Shown here: piece after piece, positions 1 to 5,307 of the stretch
Numbering within the stretch: position 1 is the first letter of the stretch
Layout of the letters: every line of letters begins with the position of its first letter
Source: Pseudomonadota bacterium
GTDB lineage: Bacteria > Pseudomonadota > Gammaproteobacteria > Burkholderiales > SG8-41
Length of the DNA: 5,534 nt
Reading direction: 5' to 3'
Assembly: GCA_023431245.1 (NCBI GenBank)
Contig: JAEYXO010000202.1
Location: 1-5,534 of the forward strand
The notes under the pieces: model-generated
The model's input: only the letters and a program-made list of their open reading frames with translations
Databases searched by the model: none
Told to the model about the DNA's origin: nothing
Translations under genes and position numbers: made by a program

Positions 1-1095
1 CGCACGCTCTCGGGCAAACACGCCGACCCGCGCAAGGGCCGCGGCGCCGGCGTCAATCCGGAGGGGCGTTTCGAGCAGGCCGACCGCGAAGCCTTTGACG
101 ACGGATGGGACAGCGCAGCGCAGGAGGAAGAGCGCGCGCTGAAGACCGTAGTCACCGATGAGCGCGCGAAATCCATCATCGCCCGCAACGATTCACCGGA
201 CATTCCCTTCACTCAGTCGATCAATCCTTACCAGGGCTGCGAGCACGGCTGCATCTACTGTTATGCGCGGCCGAGCCATGCCTACCGCAACCTGTCGCCG
301 GGCATCGGGTTCGAGACGCGGATCTTCGCCAAGGTCAACGCGCCGGAGCTGCTGCGCAAGGAACTGTCGAAACCCGGCTACCGCTGCGAGCTGATCGCGC
401 TGGGCGCGAATACCGATCCCTACCAGCCGGCGGAGCGCGACAAACGCATCACCCGCGGCATCCTCGAGGTCTGCGCCGAGTTCAACCAGCCGGTGGGCAT
501 CGTCACCAAGAATGCGCTGGTCGAGCGCGACATCGACATCCTCGCGCCGATGGCGAAGAAGGGCCTGACGGAGGTGTTCGTGTCGGTGACCACGCTGGAC
601 CACGAGCTGGCGCGGCGCATGGAGCCGCGCTGCACCGCGCCCACGCGGCGGCTGCAGGCCGTGCGTGCGCTGGCGGACGCCGGCATTCCGGCCGGCGTGA
701 TGGTGGCGCCGGTGGTGCCCTTCCTCAACGACCACGAGATCGAGGCGCTGGTCGCCGCGGCGGCGGCACACGGCGCGCAGCGTTGTGCATACATCCTGAT
801 GCGCTTGCCCTACGAAGTGAAGACGCTGTTCCGCGAGTGGCTGGAGCGCCATTACCCGCTGAAGGCCGCCCACGTGATGAGCCGGGTGCAGGCGCTGCGC
901 GGCGGCAAGGACAACGATCCGGAATTCGGCAGCCGCATGCGCGGCAGCGGCGAATTCGCCAAACTGCTGGCGCAGCGTTTCGACGTGGCATGCAAAAAAG
1001 CCGGCCTCAACCAGGCGCGGCGCGGCGAAGGTATCCGGCGTGATACCACGCAGTTCCGGGTGCCGGGGGTTATGAAGCAGGGGGATTTGTTTTAA
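1..1095 (+). CDS. Radical SAM protein, PA0069-like family (5' end missing)
   Basis: The frame is open from the first base and ends with TAA, giving 364 visible residues; the start lies upstream. An N-terminal RKGRGAGVNP-type segment (residues 11-20) precedes SPDIPF and SINPYQGC, then the CX3CX2C cluster motif: C80, C84 and C87 in CEHGCIYCYARPSHAY. These cysteines would bind a 4Fe-4S cluster that cleaves S-adenosylmethionine to form a radical. GANTDPYQP (135-143) and the IVTKNALVERD strand (167-177) follow, as in the spore photoproduct lyase-like branch and the family annotated as 'PA0069 family radical SAM protein'. Visible length is near what I expect for the family, so probably only a few dozen residues are missing. 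The substrate is unknown; DNA or nucleotide repair is only suggested by distant similarity to SplB. The downstream spacer has no T-run terminator but does have a long hairpin. The family call is firm; the function is open. Confidence 0.9.
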   Translation, partial: RTLSGKHADPRKGRGAGVNPEGRFEQADREAFDDGWDSAAQEEERALKTVVTDERAKSIIARNDSPDIPFTQSINPYQGCEHGCIYCYARPSHAYRNLSPGIGFETRIFAKVNAPELLRKELSKPGYRCELIALGANTDPYQPAERDKRITRGILEVCAEFNQPVGIVTKNALVERDIDILAPMAKKGLTEVFVSVTTLDHELARRMEPRCTAPTRRLQAVRALADAGIPAGVMVAPVVPFLNDHEIEALVAAAAAHGAQRCAYILMRLPYEVKTLFREWLERHYPLKAAHVMSRVQALRGGKDNDPEFGSRMRGSGEFAKLLAQRFDVACKKAGLNQARRGEGIRRDTTQFRVPGVMKQGDLF

Positions 1096-1102
1096 AGTCG
1101 AA

Positions 1103-1235
1103 GTCAAAGGCAGCCACAGAGGTCACAGAGGACACAGAGGAAACCCGTCATCGAGGCCTTGTTGCAGAAGATTTCGGTTTTTGCTTTTGAAGTTCTCTGT
1201 GTTCTCTGTGACCTCTGTGGCTAAAAGCTTTTGAC
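1103..1235 (+). repeat. Long inverted repeat made of 9-bp tandem units
   Basis: The main arms 1112-1141 and 1193-1222 are complementary over 30 bp except at 1131/1203 and 1140/1194, which are G opposite T. Outside them, 1103-1111 pairs with 1227-1235 with one further G/T (1109/1229), leaving a 4-nt bulge AAAA (1223-1226). The + strand RNA could form a 39-pair hairpin with three G-U pairs and a loop of about 51 nt. Each main arm is three 9-bp units: CACAGAGGT, CACAGAGGA, CACAGAGGA on the left (1115-1141) and TTCTCTGTG twice plus ACCTCTGTG on the right (1193-1219). No T-run follows, so it is not a standard intrinsic terminator. It may protect the 3' end of the upstream mRNA, be cut by RNase III, or be a dispersed intergenic repeat. 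From memory, similar CACAGAGG strings are scattered in many environmental genomes; this was not checked. Confidence 0.85.
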
Positions 1236-1259
1236 GTTATTTCATTCGCAGGAGGCGGC

Positions 1260-2216
1260 ATGAAAACGGAAGTGGCGCTGTATGTCGACGAGGCCCTGGG
1301 CAGCTACGGTTTCCCAGACGGGCATCCCTGGGGTCCGGACCGGCAGGATGCGTTCTGGAGCGAGGCGAGGGGGCAGAAGCTCGACAAGTCGGCCGAGGTC
1401 TGCGGTTCGCGCGCGGCGACGGTCGAGGAGATCAGCCGTTTCCACGACGAGGCCCATGTCGCCCGCGTGCATGAATTGTCGGAGCAGGGTTACGGCCTGA
1501 TCGACCACGGCGACACGCCGGCCTTCTCCGGCGTCTACGAGGCCTCGGCCCATGTCGTCGGCGCCGCGCTCGACGGCCTGCACCGCATCATGGCCGGCGA
1601 GATCCTGCGCAGCTTCCAGCCGATCGGCGGCCTGCACCATGCGGCGCGTGAACGGGCGGCGGGTTTCTGCGTGTTCAACGACTGCGGCGTCGTGATCGAC
1701 ACGCTGCGTTCGCAGTACGGCGTCAAGCGCGTGGCCTATGTCGACATCGACGTGCACCACGGCGACGGCCTCTATTACCCCTACGAGTCCGATCCCGATT
1801 TCATTTATGCCGACATCCACGAGGACGGGCGTTTCCTCTATCCGGGCACCGGGGCGGAGACCGAGCGCGGCAAGGGTGCCGGTGCCGGGCTGAAACTCAA
1901 CATCCCGATGCAGCCGGGTTCGACCGACGCGCAGTTCATGAAGGCCTGGGAGCGTGTCGAGGAGCACCTGCGCGCGCACAAGCCGGAGTTCATCCTGCTG
2001 CAGGCGGGTGCCGACAGCATTGCCGGCGATCCGCTGGCGCACCTGCAGTACACGCCGCAGGCGCATGCGCATGCCGCGCAGCGGCTGTGCGTGCTGGCGA
2101 ACGAGCTCTGCGGCGGCCGCATCATGGGTTTCGGCGGCGGCGGCTACAACCGCAGGAATCTCGCGCTGGGCTGGTGCGGCGTGCTGGACGCCTTCATCCG
2201 CGGTTCGGAAAAATGA
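1260..2216 (+). CDS. Histone deacetylase family zinc amidohydrolase (AcuC/AphA-like)
   Basis: A 318-residue arginase/deacetylase-fold enzyme that would remove acetyl groups from lysine side chains or small acetylated amines in the cytoplasm; no signal peptide or membrane segment is seen. The active site looks complete by comparison with HDAC8: paired histidines H126-H127 in GGLHHA, the GFCVFND segment (135-141), zinc ligands D164 and H166 in VDIDVHHGDG, the third ligand D252 in QAGADSIAGDPL, and the catalytic tyrosine Y296 in FGGGGYN. The N-terminal HPWGPDR (22-28) is typical of bacterial members. ATG 1260 is favoured by AGGAGG at 1250-1255, four bases upstream. The gene appears monocistronic, between a hairpin-bearing spacer and a probable terminator. 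The substrate cannot be read from sequence: acetylpolyamine, acetyl-lysine protein (AcuC-like) or another acyl-amide are all possible. No acetoin or polyamine genes lie nearby to decide. Confidence 0.93.
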   Translation: MKTEVALYVDEALGSYGFPDGHPWGPDRQDAFWSEARGQKLDKSAEVCGSRAATVEEISRFHDEAHVARVHELSEQGYGLIDHGDTPAFSGVYEASAHVVGAALDGLHRIMAGEILRSFQPIGGLHHAARERAAGFCVFNDCGVVIDTLRSQYGVKRVAYVDIDVHHGDGLYYPYESDPDFIYADIHEDGRFLYPGTGAETERGKGAGAGLKLNIPMQPGSTDAQFMKAWERVEEHLRAHKPEFILLQAGADSIAGDPLAHLQYTPQAHAHAAQRLCVLANELCGGRIMGFGGGGYNRRNLALGWCGVLDAFIRGSEK

Positions 2217-2217
2217 T

Positions 2218-2240
2218 CCGCGGCGGCTGAACAGCCGCGG
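2218..2240 (+). other. GC-rich hairpin just after the deacetylase stop
   Basis: CCGCGGC (2218-2224) can pair with GCCGCGG (2234-2240); a competing form pairs GCGGCT (2223-2228) with AGCCGC (2233-2238) around a GAAC tetraloop. It begins two bases after the TGA stop. No T-run follows, so on its own it is more likely an mRNA 3'-end stabiliser or a partner of the second hairpin than a terminator. Confidence 0.5.
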
Positions 2241-2253
2241 CTTCCGCTGAAAA

Positions 2254-2292
2254 ATCCGCGGGAACCTCCCGCGGATATCCCTGTCTCTTTTA
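2254..2292 (+). terminator. Probable intrinsic terminator of the deacetylase gene
   Basis: A 9-bp stem (2254-2262 with 2268-2276, sequence ATCCGCGGG) closes a 5-nt loop AACCT. The T-rich part comes late: TCTCTTTTT, with five Ts at 2288-2292, starts about ten bases after the stem. The stem is strong and well placed, 37 bases after the stop, but the distance to the T-run is longer than in canonical terminators, so efficiency is uncertain. Confidence 0.55.
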
Positions 2293-2314
2293 ACGGGAGG
2301 CGCTCTCCGCGCCG

Positions 2315-2330
2315 GCGCGCATGCGCGCGT
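2315..2330. other. Alternating purine-pyrimidine palindrome in the ybdG leader
   Basis: GCGCGCATGCGCGC (2315-2328) is a perfect 14-bp palindrome, and strict purine-pyrimidine alternation continues to 2330. Such GC/CA alternation can adopt left-handed Z-DNA or a cruciform under negative supercoiling. It lies about 55 bp before the GTG start of the channel gene, within the stretch where a promoter or leader is expected. No role is shown. Confidence 0.45.
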
Positions 2331-2368
2331 CATTCAAGGGTCCGCGACGACGGGCCGCAATCCGGAAC

Positions 2369-2374
2369 GAGGAG
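2369..2374 (+). promoter_or_regulatory. Ribosome binding site that fixes the GTG start of ybdG
   Basis: GAGGAG sits eight bases before GTG 2383. There is no in-frame ATG at a better distance, and the protein begins just before its first membrane helix, so this site supports the GTG start. Confidence 0.75.
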
Positions 2375-2382
2375 AACAGACC

Positions 2383-3669
2383 GTGACTGACGGTTTCGAA
2401 CAGCTTTCTGTTTTGTTGAACGATTATCCGCGCGCCTACCTGCTGGTCGCGCTGTCGCTGCTGCTGGCTGCGGCCTGGCTGTCGAACTGGATCGCCAAGC
2501 GCATACTCGTGCGCGGCGCGTACCGCCTGCTGCGCGCGACGCCGGTGGGACGCAATACCGACCTGTCGCGGCACGGCGTGATCCGTCGCCTCGCCAATGT
2601 GGTGCCGGCGCTGGTGCTGTCCGCGGGCGTGACGATGATTCCGGACCTGCCGGCGGCGCTGGTGACCGTGGTGCAGAACGTCTGCGGCGCCTTCATCGTG
2701 CTGACGCTGGCGCTGGCCGTCGGTGCGGCGCTGGACGTCGCCAACGACCTCTACCGCCGGCGTCCGGATGCCGCGAGCAAGCCGATCAAGGGTTACCTGC
2801 AGGTCGTGAAGATCGTGATCTACGCGGTTGCGGCGATCCTGATGATCGCGGCGCTGATCGACCGCTCGCCGCTGATCCTGCTGTCCGGCCTCGGTGCGAT
2901 GGCCGCGGTGCTGATGCTGGTGTTCCAGGACACGCTGCTGTCGCTGGTGGCGAGCGTGCAGATTTCGTCGAACGACATGGTGCGCGTCGGCGACTGGATC
3001 GAGATGCCGCAGCTGAATGCCGATGGTGACGTGATCGACATCGCGCTGCACACGGTGAAGGTGCAGAACTGGGACAAGACCATCACCACGATCCCGACCA
3101 AGCGCCTGATCACCGAATCCTTCAAGAACTGGCGCGGCATGAGCGAGTCCGGCGGACGGCGCATCCAGCGCTCGCTGCTGATCGACCAGAACAGCGTGCG
3201 CTTTTTCAGCGGCGCCGAACGCGAGCGGCTGCACCGCTTTGCGCTGCTGCGCGAGTACCTCGCGGACAAGGAGCGCGAGATCGGCGAATGGAACGCGAAG
3301 CTGGAGGCCCAGGGCCGCGATCCGGTCAACGCGCGGCGGCTGACCAACATCGGCACCTTCCGCGCCTATGTCGAGCGCTACCTGCGCAGCCACCCGGGCA
3401 TCCACCAGGAGATGACACTGCTGGTGCGCCAGCGCGCCCCCGGCCCCACCGGTCTGCCGCTGGAGATCTACTGCTTCACCAACACCACGGCCTGGGGCGA
3501 GTACGAGGCGATCCAGTCGGACATTTTTGATCACCTGCTGGCGATCATTCCGGAGTTCGGACTGCGCATCTACCAGGAACCGGGCGGCGCGGACATCCGC
3601 GGGCTGGGTGATGCGGCTAGAATGCTGCAGTCGCCGGACCGGCGGCCGGCCGCCGGCGCAGCAGCCTGA
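2383..3669 (+). CDS. ybdG: Mechanosensitive ion channel, YbdG/MscM type (MscS superfamily)
   Basis: A 428-residue inner-membrane channel of the MscS superfamily, which opens under membrane tension to release solutes after hypo-osmotic shock. Five hydrophobic segments are visible at roughly 18-37, 71-88, 98-117, 139-158 and 163-185; the last, with GLGAMAAVLMLVFQDTL (169-185), matches the pore-lining helix. The beta domain follows with NDMVRVGDWIEMP (197-209), ADGDVIDIALHTVKVQNWDKTI (213-234), IPTKRLI and FKNWRGMSESGGRRI (247-261), a signature of the YbdG branch. E. coli YbdG is 415 residues, so this is full length. Residues 277-335 form a charged insert (ERERLHRFALLREYLADKER) likely to be helical. 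The alanine-rich tail (RRPAAGAAA) is encoded by a palindromic stretch. The GTG start is backed by GAGGAG eight bases upstream. The oxidoreductase gene follows after 43 bp with no clear terminator, so the two may share a transcript. Confidence 0.93.
   Translation: MTDGFEQLSVLLNDYPRAYLLVALSLLLAAAWLSNWIAKRILVRGAYRLLRATPVGRNTDLSRHGVIRRLANVVPALVLSAGVTMIPDLPAALVTVVQNVCGAFIVLTLALAVGAALDVANDLYRRRPDAASKPIKGYLQVVKIVIYAVAAILMIAALIDRSPLILLSGLGAMAAVLMLVFQDTLLSLVASVQISSNDMVRVGDWIEMPQLNADGDVIDIALHTVKVQNWDKTITTIPTKRLITESFKNWRGMSESGGRRIQRSLLIDQNSVRFFSGAERERLHRFALLREYLADKEREIGEWNAKLEAQGRDPVNARRLTNIGTFRAYVERYLRSHPGIHQEMTLLVRQRAPGPTGLPLEIYCFTNTTAWGEYEAIQSDIFDHLLAIIPEFGLRIYQEPGGADIRGLGDAARMLQSPDRRPAAGAAA
3639..3656. 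repeat. 18-bp perfect palindrome at the 3' end of ybdG
   Basis: CCGGCGGCCGGCCGCCGG reads the same on both strands and encodes part of the C-terminal tail of the channel. As RNA it could fold as a 7-bp stem with a CCGG loop. There is no T-run after it, so it is a weak attenuator candidate at most, and may be an accident of a GC-rich alanine/arginine tail. Confidence 0.5.
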
Positions 3670-3712
3670 TGTTCAGGGTTGTCCGGGGCCGCATATTCCT
3701 GCGGAACTCCGG

Positions 3713-4726
3713 ATGAACCCGATCAGACTCAGCGTACTCGACCAATCCCCCGTCATCAGCGGCCATACGCCGCAGCAGGCGATACAGCAGACCATCCGCC
3801 TTGCGCAGGCGGCCGAGAAGCTCGGCTTTTACCGCTACTGGTGCGCGGAGCACCATTCGGTGATGGCGCTGGCCGATCCCTGCCCGGAGATCCTGGTGAC
3901 GCGGCTGGCGGCGGCGACTTCGACCATCCGCGTCGGCACCGGCGGCGTGCTGTTGCCGTACTACAGTCCGCTGAAAATCGCCGAGCAGTTCCGCATGCTC
4001 GAAGCGCTGTTCCCGGGGCGCATCGACCTCGGCATCGGCCGCGCGCCCGGTGGCGACCAGGCCACCGCGATGGCGATGGGGCAGGGCCGCTACCCTTCTG
4101 CCGACGATTTTCCGGAGCAGGTGCAGTACCTTGCCGCCTACCTCGATGATGACCTGCCGAAAGGGCATCCCTTCGCACAGGTGAAGGCGCAGCCGGCGGG
4201 TGAAACCAGCCCGCAGATCTGGCTGCTCGGCTCCTCGGATTACAGCGGCGCGCTGGCGGCCCAGCTCGGGCTGCGTTTCGCTTTCGCCCATTTCATCAGC
4301 GCGCGCGGCGGCGATGTCGTGATGCGCGATTTCAGGCGGCGTTACCAGCCCTCGCCGCGCGAGCCTCGGCCGCAGGCGCTGGTCTGCGTGTTCGTGATCT
4401 GCGCCGAGACCCAGGCACAGGCCGAGCGCCTGGCGCAGAGCGTGGACCTGCGACGGCTCAACATGGATTACGGCGTCAATGCGCCGGTGCCGACGCTGGA
4501 GGAGGCCGAGCGTTATCCCTATACCGATGCCGACCGCCAGCGCATCGAACACCACCGCCGCCGCGTCGTGCTCGGCACACCCGATGTCGTCAAACAGCGA
4601 CTGCTGGAGATCCAGGCGCAATTCGAGGCCGACGAATTGATGGTGATCACCATCACCGGCGACTACGACACGCGCCTGCGTTCCTATGAGTTGCTGGCCG
4701 GGGCTTTCGGGCTTTGTCATCCCTGA
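3713..4726 (+). CDS. LLM-class flavin-dependent oxidoreductase, YhbW-like
   Basis: A 337-residue bacterial luciferase-like (LLM) TIM-barrel enzyme, expected to use reduced FMN or F420 in the cytoplasm; the substrate is unknown. It follows E. coli YhbW (about 335 residues) closely: LSVLDQSPV at the N-terminus, GFYRYWCAEHH (38-48), VGTGGVLLPYYSPLKIAEQF (74-93), PGRIDLGIGRAPGGD (101-115), IWLLGSSDYSGALAAQLG (169-186), FAFAHF and GTPDVVKQRL (288-297). This is the set typical of 'luciferase family oxidoreductase, group 1' proteins (MsnO8/YhbW). ATG 3713 is chosen because homology begins there; the same frame runs up to ATG 3527, but that extension overlaps the channel gene by 143 bp and looks like its shadow. 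The ribosome binding site is weak (GGAA at 3703-3706), which fits translation partly dependent on the upstream gene. No partner flavin reductase is nearby. Confidence 0.92.
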   Translation: MNPIRLSVLDQSPVISGHTPQQAIQQTIRLAQAAEKLGFYRYWCAEHHSVMALADPCPEILVTRLAAATSTIRVGTGGVLLPYYSPLKIAEQFRMLEALFPGRIDLGIGRAPGGDQATAMAMGQGRYPSADDFPEQVQYLAAYLDDDLPKGHPFAQVKAQPAGETSPQIWLLGSSDYSGALAAQLGLRFAFAHFISARGGDVVMRDFRRRYQPSPREPRPQALVCVFVICAETQAQAERLAQSVDLRRLNMDYGVNAPVPTLEEAERYPYTDADRQRIEHHRRRVVLGTPDVVKQRLLEIQAQFEADELMVITITGDYDTRLRSYELLAGAFGLCHP

Positions 4727-4790
4727 GCACTGCGGCCGCGTTACTGGACACATCGGGCCGCTGTGGCGCAGACGTCGCCGGGGCTATACG

Positions 4791-4822
4791 ATAACTATTT
4801 GTTTTTATTTATATTTTTATTC
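4791..4822 (+). promoter_or_regulatory. AT-rich leader directly before psiF
   Basis: Of 32 bases, 29 are A or T (ATAACTATTTG, then TTTTTATTTATATTTTTATTC), in a window otherwise very GC-rich. TATACG at 4785-4790 and TATATT at 4810-4815 are possible -10 elements, but neither has a good -35 at 16-18 bp, and I find no Pho box. The tract probably marks the promoter and an unstructured leader that favours translation. The rest of the 4727-4832 spacer holds only weak hairpins. Confidence 0.45.
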
Positions 4823-4830
4823 AGGAGGAA
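4823..4830 (+). promoter_or_regulatory. Strong Shine-Dalgarno site that fixes the psiF start
   Basis: AGGAGGAA lies immediately before ATG 4833 (four bases after AGGAGG). It rules out the longer in-frame start at 4686, which overlaps the oxidoreductase gene and would bury the signal peptide inside the protein. Confidence 0.85.
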
Positions 4831-4832
4831 TC

Positions 4833-5222
4833 ATGAAACAACTGATCGTGGCCGCGGTGTGTGCGCTGTTTGCCCTGTCGTCAGCCCATGCCCAGCAGGG
4901 CGAGGCGAAGAAGGGCGCTCCGGCGGCCGAGAAAAAGGCACCGCAGGCGAAACAAGAACCGCAGGCCAAAAAGGAACCCAGCGAAGCGCAGAAGAAGCAG
5001 CAGGCGCGCATGAAGGACTGCAACGACAAGGCCGAAGGCAAGTCCGGTGACGAGCGCAAGAAATTCATGAGCAGCTGCCTGAAGGGTGAAACCTCCTCCG
5101 GCAAGGAACCCACCGCCGCGCAGAAGAAGCAGCAGGACCGCATGCGGGATTGCAACGCGAAGGCCGAAGGCAAGTCGGGCGACGAGCGCAAGAAATTCAT
5201 GAGCAGCTGCCTGAAAGGCTGA
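4833..5222 (+). CDS. psiF: Exported PsiF-repeat protein
   Basis: A 129-residue precursor. MKQLIVAAVCALFALSSAHA looks like a Sec signal peptide with cleavage after AHA (residue 20), giving a mature, very lysine/glutamine/alanine-rich periplasmic or secreted protein. Residues 21-48 are a low-complexity linker with repeated PQAK. Two 37-residue PsiF repeats follow at 49-85 and 93-129, each of the form QKKQQxRMxDCN, then GKSGDERKKFMSSCLKG, with two cysteines 19 residues apart (C63/C82, C107/C126) that could form disulfides. E. coli PsiF has the same two-repeat plan at about 106 residues and is named as phosphate-starvation inducible; its molecular function is unknown. No Pho box is seen here, so regulation by phosphate is not supported by the sequence. 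The strong SD and AT-rich leader suggest high expression. The gene appears monocistronic, ending at a clear terminator. Confidence 0.92.
   Translation: MKQLIVAAVCALFALSSAHAQQGEAKKGAPAAEKKAPQAKQEPQAKKEPSEAQKKQQARMKDCNDKAEGKSGDERKKFMSSCLKGETSSGKEPTAAQKKQQDRMRDCNAKAEGKSGDERKKFMSSCLKG
4977..5087 (+). repeat. Intragenic repeat copy 1 (PsiF unit)
   Basis: This 111-bp unit matches 5109-5219 at 97 of 111 positions by hand alignment, with a 132-bp period and no gaps. At protein level 32 of 37 residues agree. Much of the second half, from AAGGCCGAAGGCAAG to the CTGAA near the end, is identical at DNA level apart from a few third-codon positions. Confidence 0.9.
5109..5219 (+). repeat. Intragenic repeat copy 2 (PsiF unit)
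   Basis: Second copy of the 111-bp unit, ending just before the stop codon. The 21-bp spacer between copies encodes ETSSGKE. The amino-acid differences from copy 1 (S/T, E/A, A/D, K/R, D/A) are all in the first half of the unit. Confidence 0.9.
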
Positions 5223-5276
5223 GATTCGGGCCGGGCATCCGGATTCCGCCGCCGCATTGCGGCAGCGGGCCGCGCA

Positions 5277-5307
5277 GGGGCATACTGGAAACGGTATGCC
5301 CCTTTTT
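5277..5307 (+). terminator. Intrinsic terminator after psiF
   Basis: GGGGCATAC (5277-5285) pairs perfectly with GTATGCCCC (5294-5302) around an 8-nt loop, and five Ts follow directly (5303-5307). It lies 54 bases after the psiF stop. There is no T-run on the opposite side, so it acts only on + strand transcription. A smaller hairpin, GCCGC/GCGGC at 5251-5263, precedes it. Confidence 0.9.

Noticed and set aside
193..1107. 304-residue open frame on the minus strand opposite the radical SAM gene
   Set aside because: Arg/His/Gln/Ala-rich translation with no recognisable motif, typical of the antisense shadow of a GC-rich gene; the + strand carries the intact radical SAM motifs.
1112..1222. CACAGAGG repeats as a CRISPR array
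   Set aside because: The 9-bp units are directly abutting with no spacers, and the two sets are inverted relative to each other.
1231..1259. TTGACG at 1231-1236 as a -35 box for the deacetylase gene
   Set aside because: No -10-like hexamer at 16-18 bp; that position is occupied by the GC-rich SD region.
1242..2333. 363-residue open frame on the minus strand opposite the deacetylase gene
   Set aside because: Shadow composition and no family motifs, while the + strand frame has a complete active site and a good SD.
2290..3534. 414-residue open frame on the minus strand opposite ybdG
   Set aside because: The translation is an Arg/His/Gln-rich low-complexity shadow (HQRQQRVLEHQHQHRGHR); the + strand encodes a clear YbdG channel.
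3616..3621. TAGAAT as a -10 box for the oxidoreductase gene
   Set aside because: No -35 element at a suitable distance, and it lies within the coding end of ybdG.
3527..3712. N-terminal extension of the oxidoreductase from ATG 3527
   Set aside because: It overlaps the channel gene by 143 bp, has no SD, and its translation looks like an out-of-frame product; homology begins at ATG 3713.
3617..4753. 378-residue open frame on the minus strand opposite the oxidoreductase gene
   Set aside because: Antisense shadow without motifs; the + strand aligns along its length with YhbW-type proteins.
4732..4761. GCGGCC/GGCCGC hairpin as a terminator for the oxidoreductase gene
   Set aside because: Only six pairs with an 18-nt loop and no T-run after it.
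4686..4832. N-terminal extension of PsiF from ATG 4686
   Set aside because: It would overlap the oxidoreductase gene and place the signal peptide internally; ATG 4833 has a near-perfect SD.
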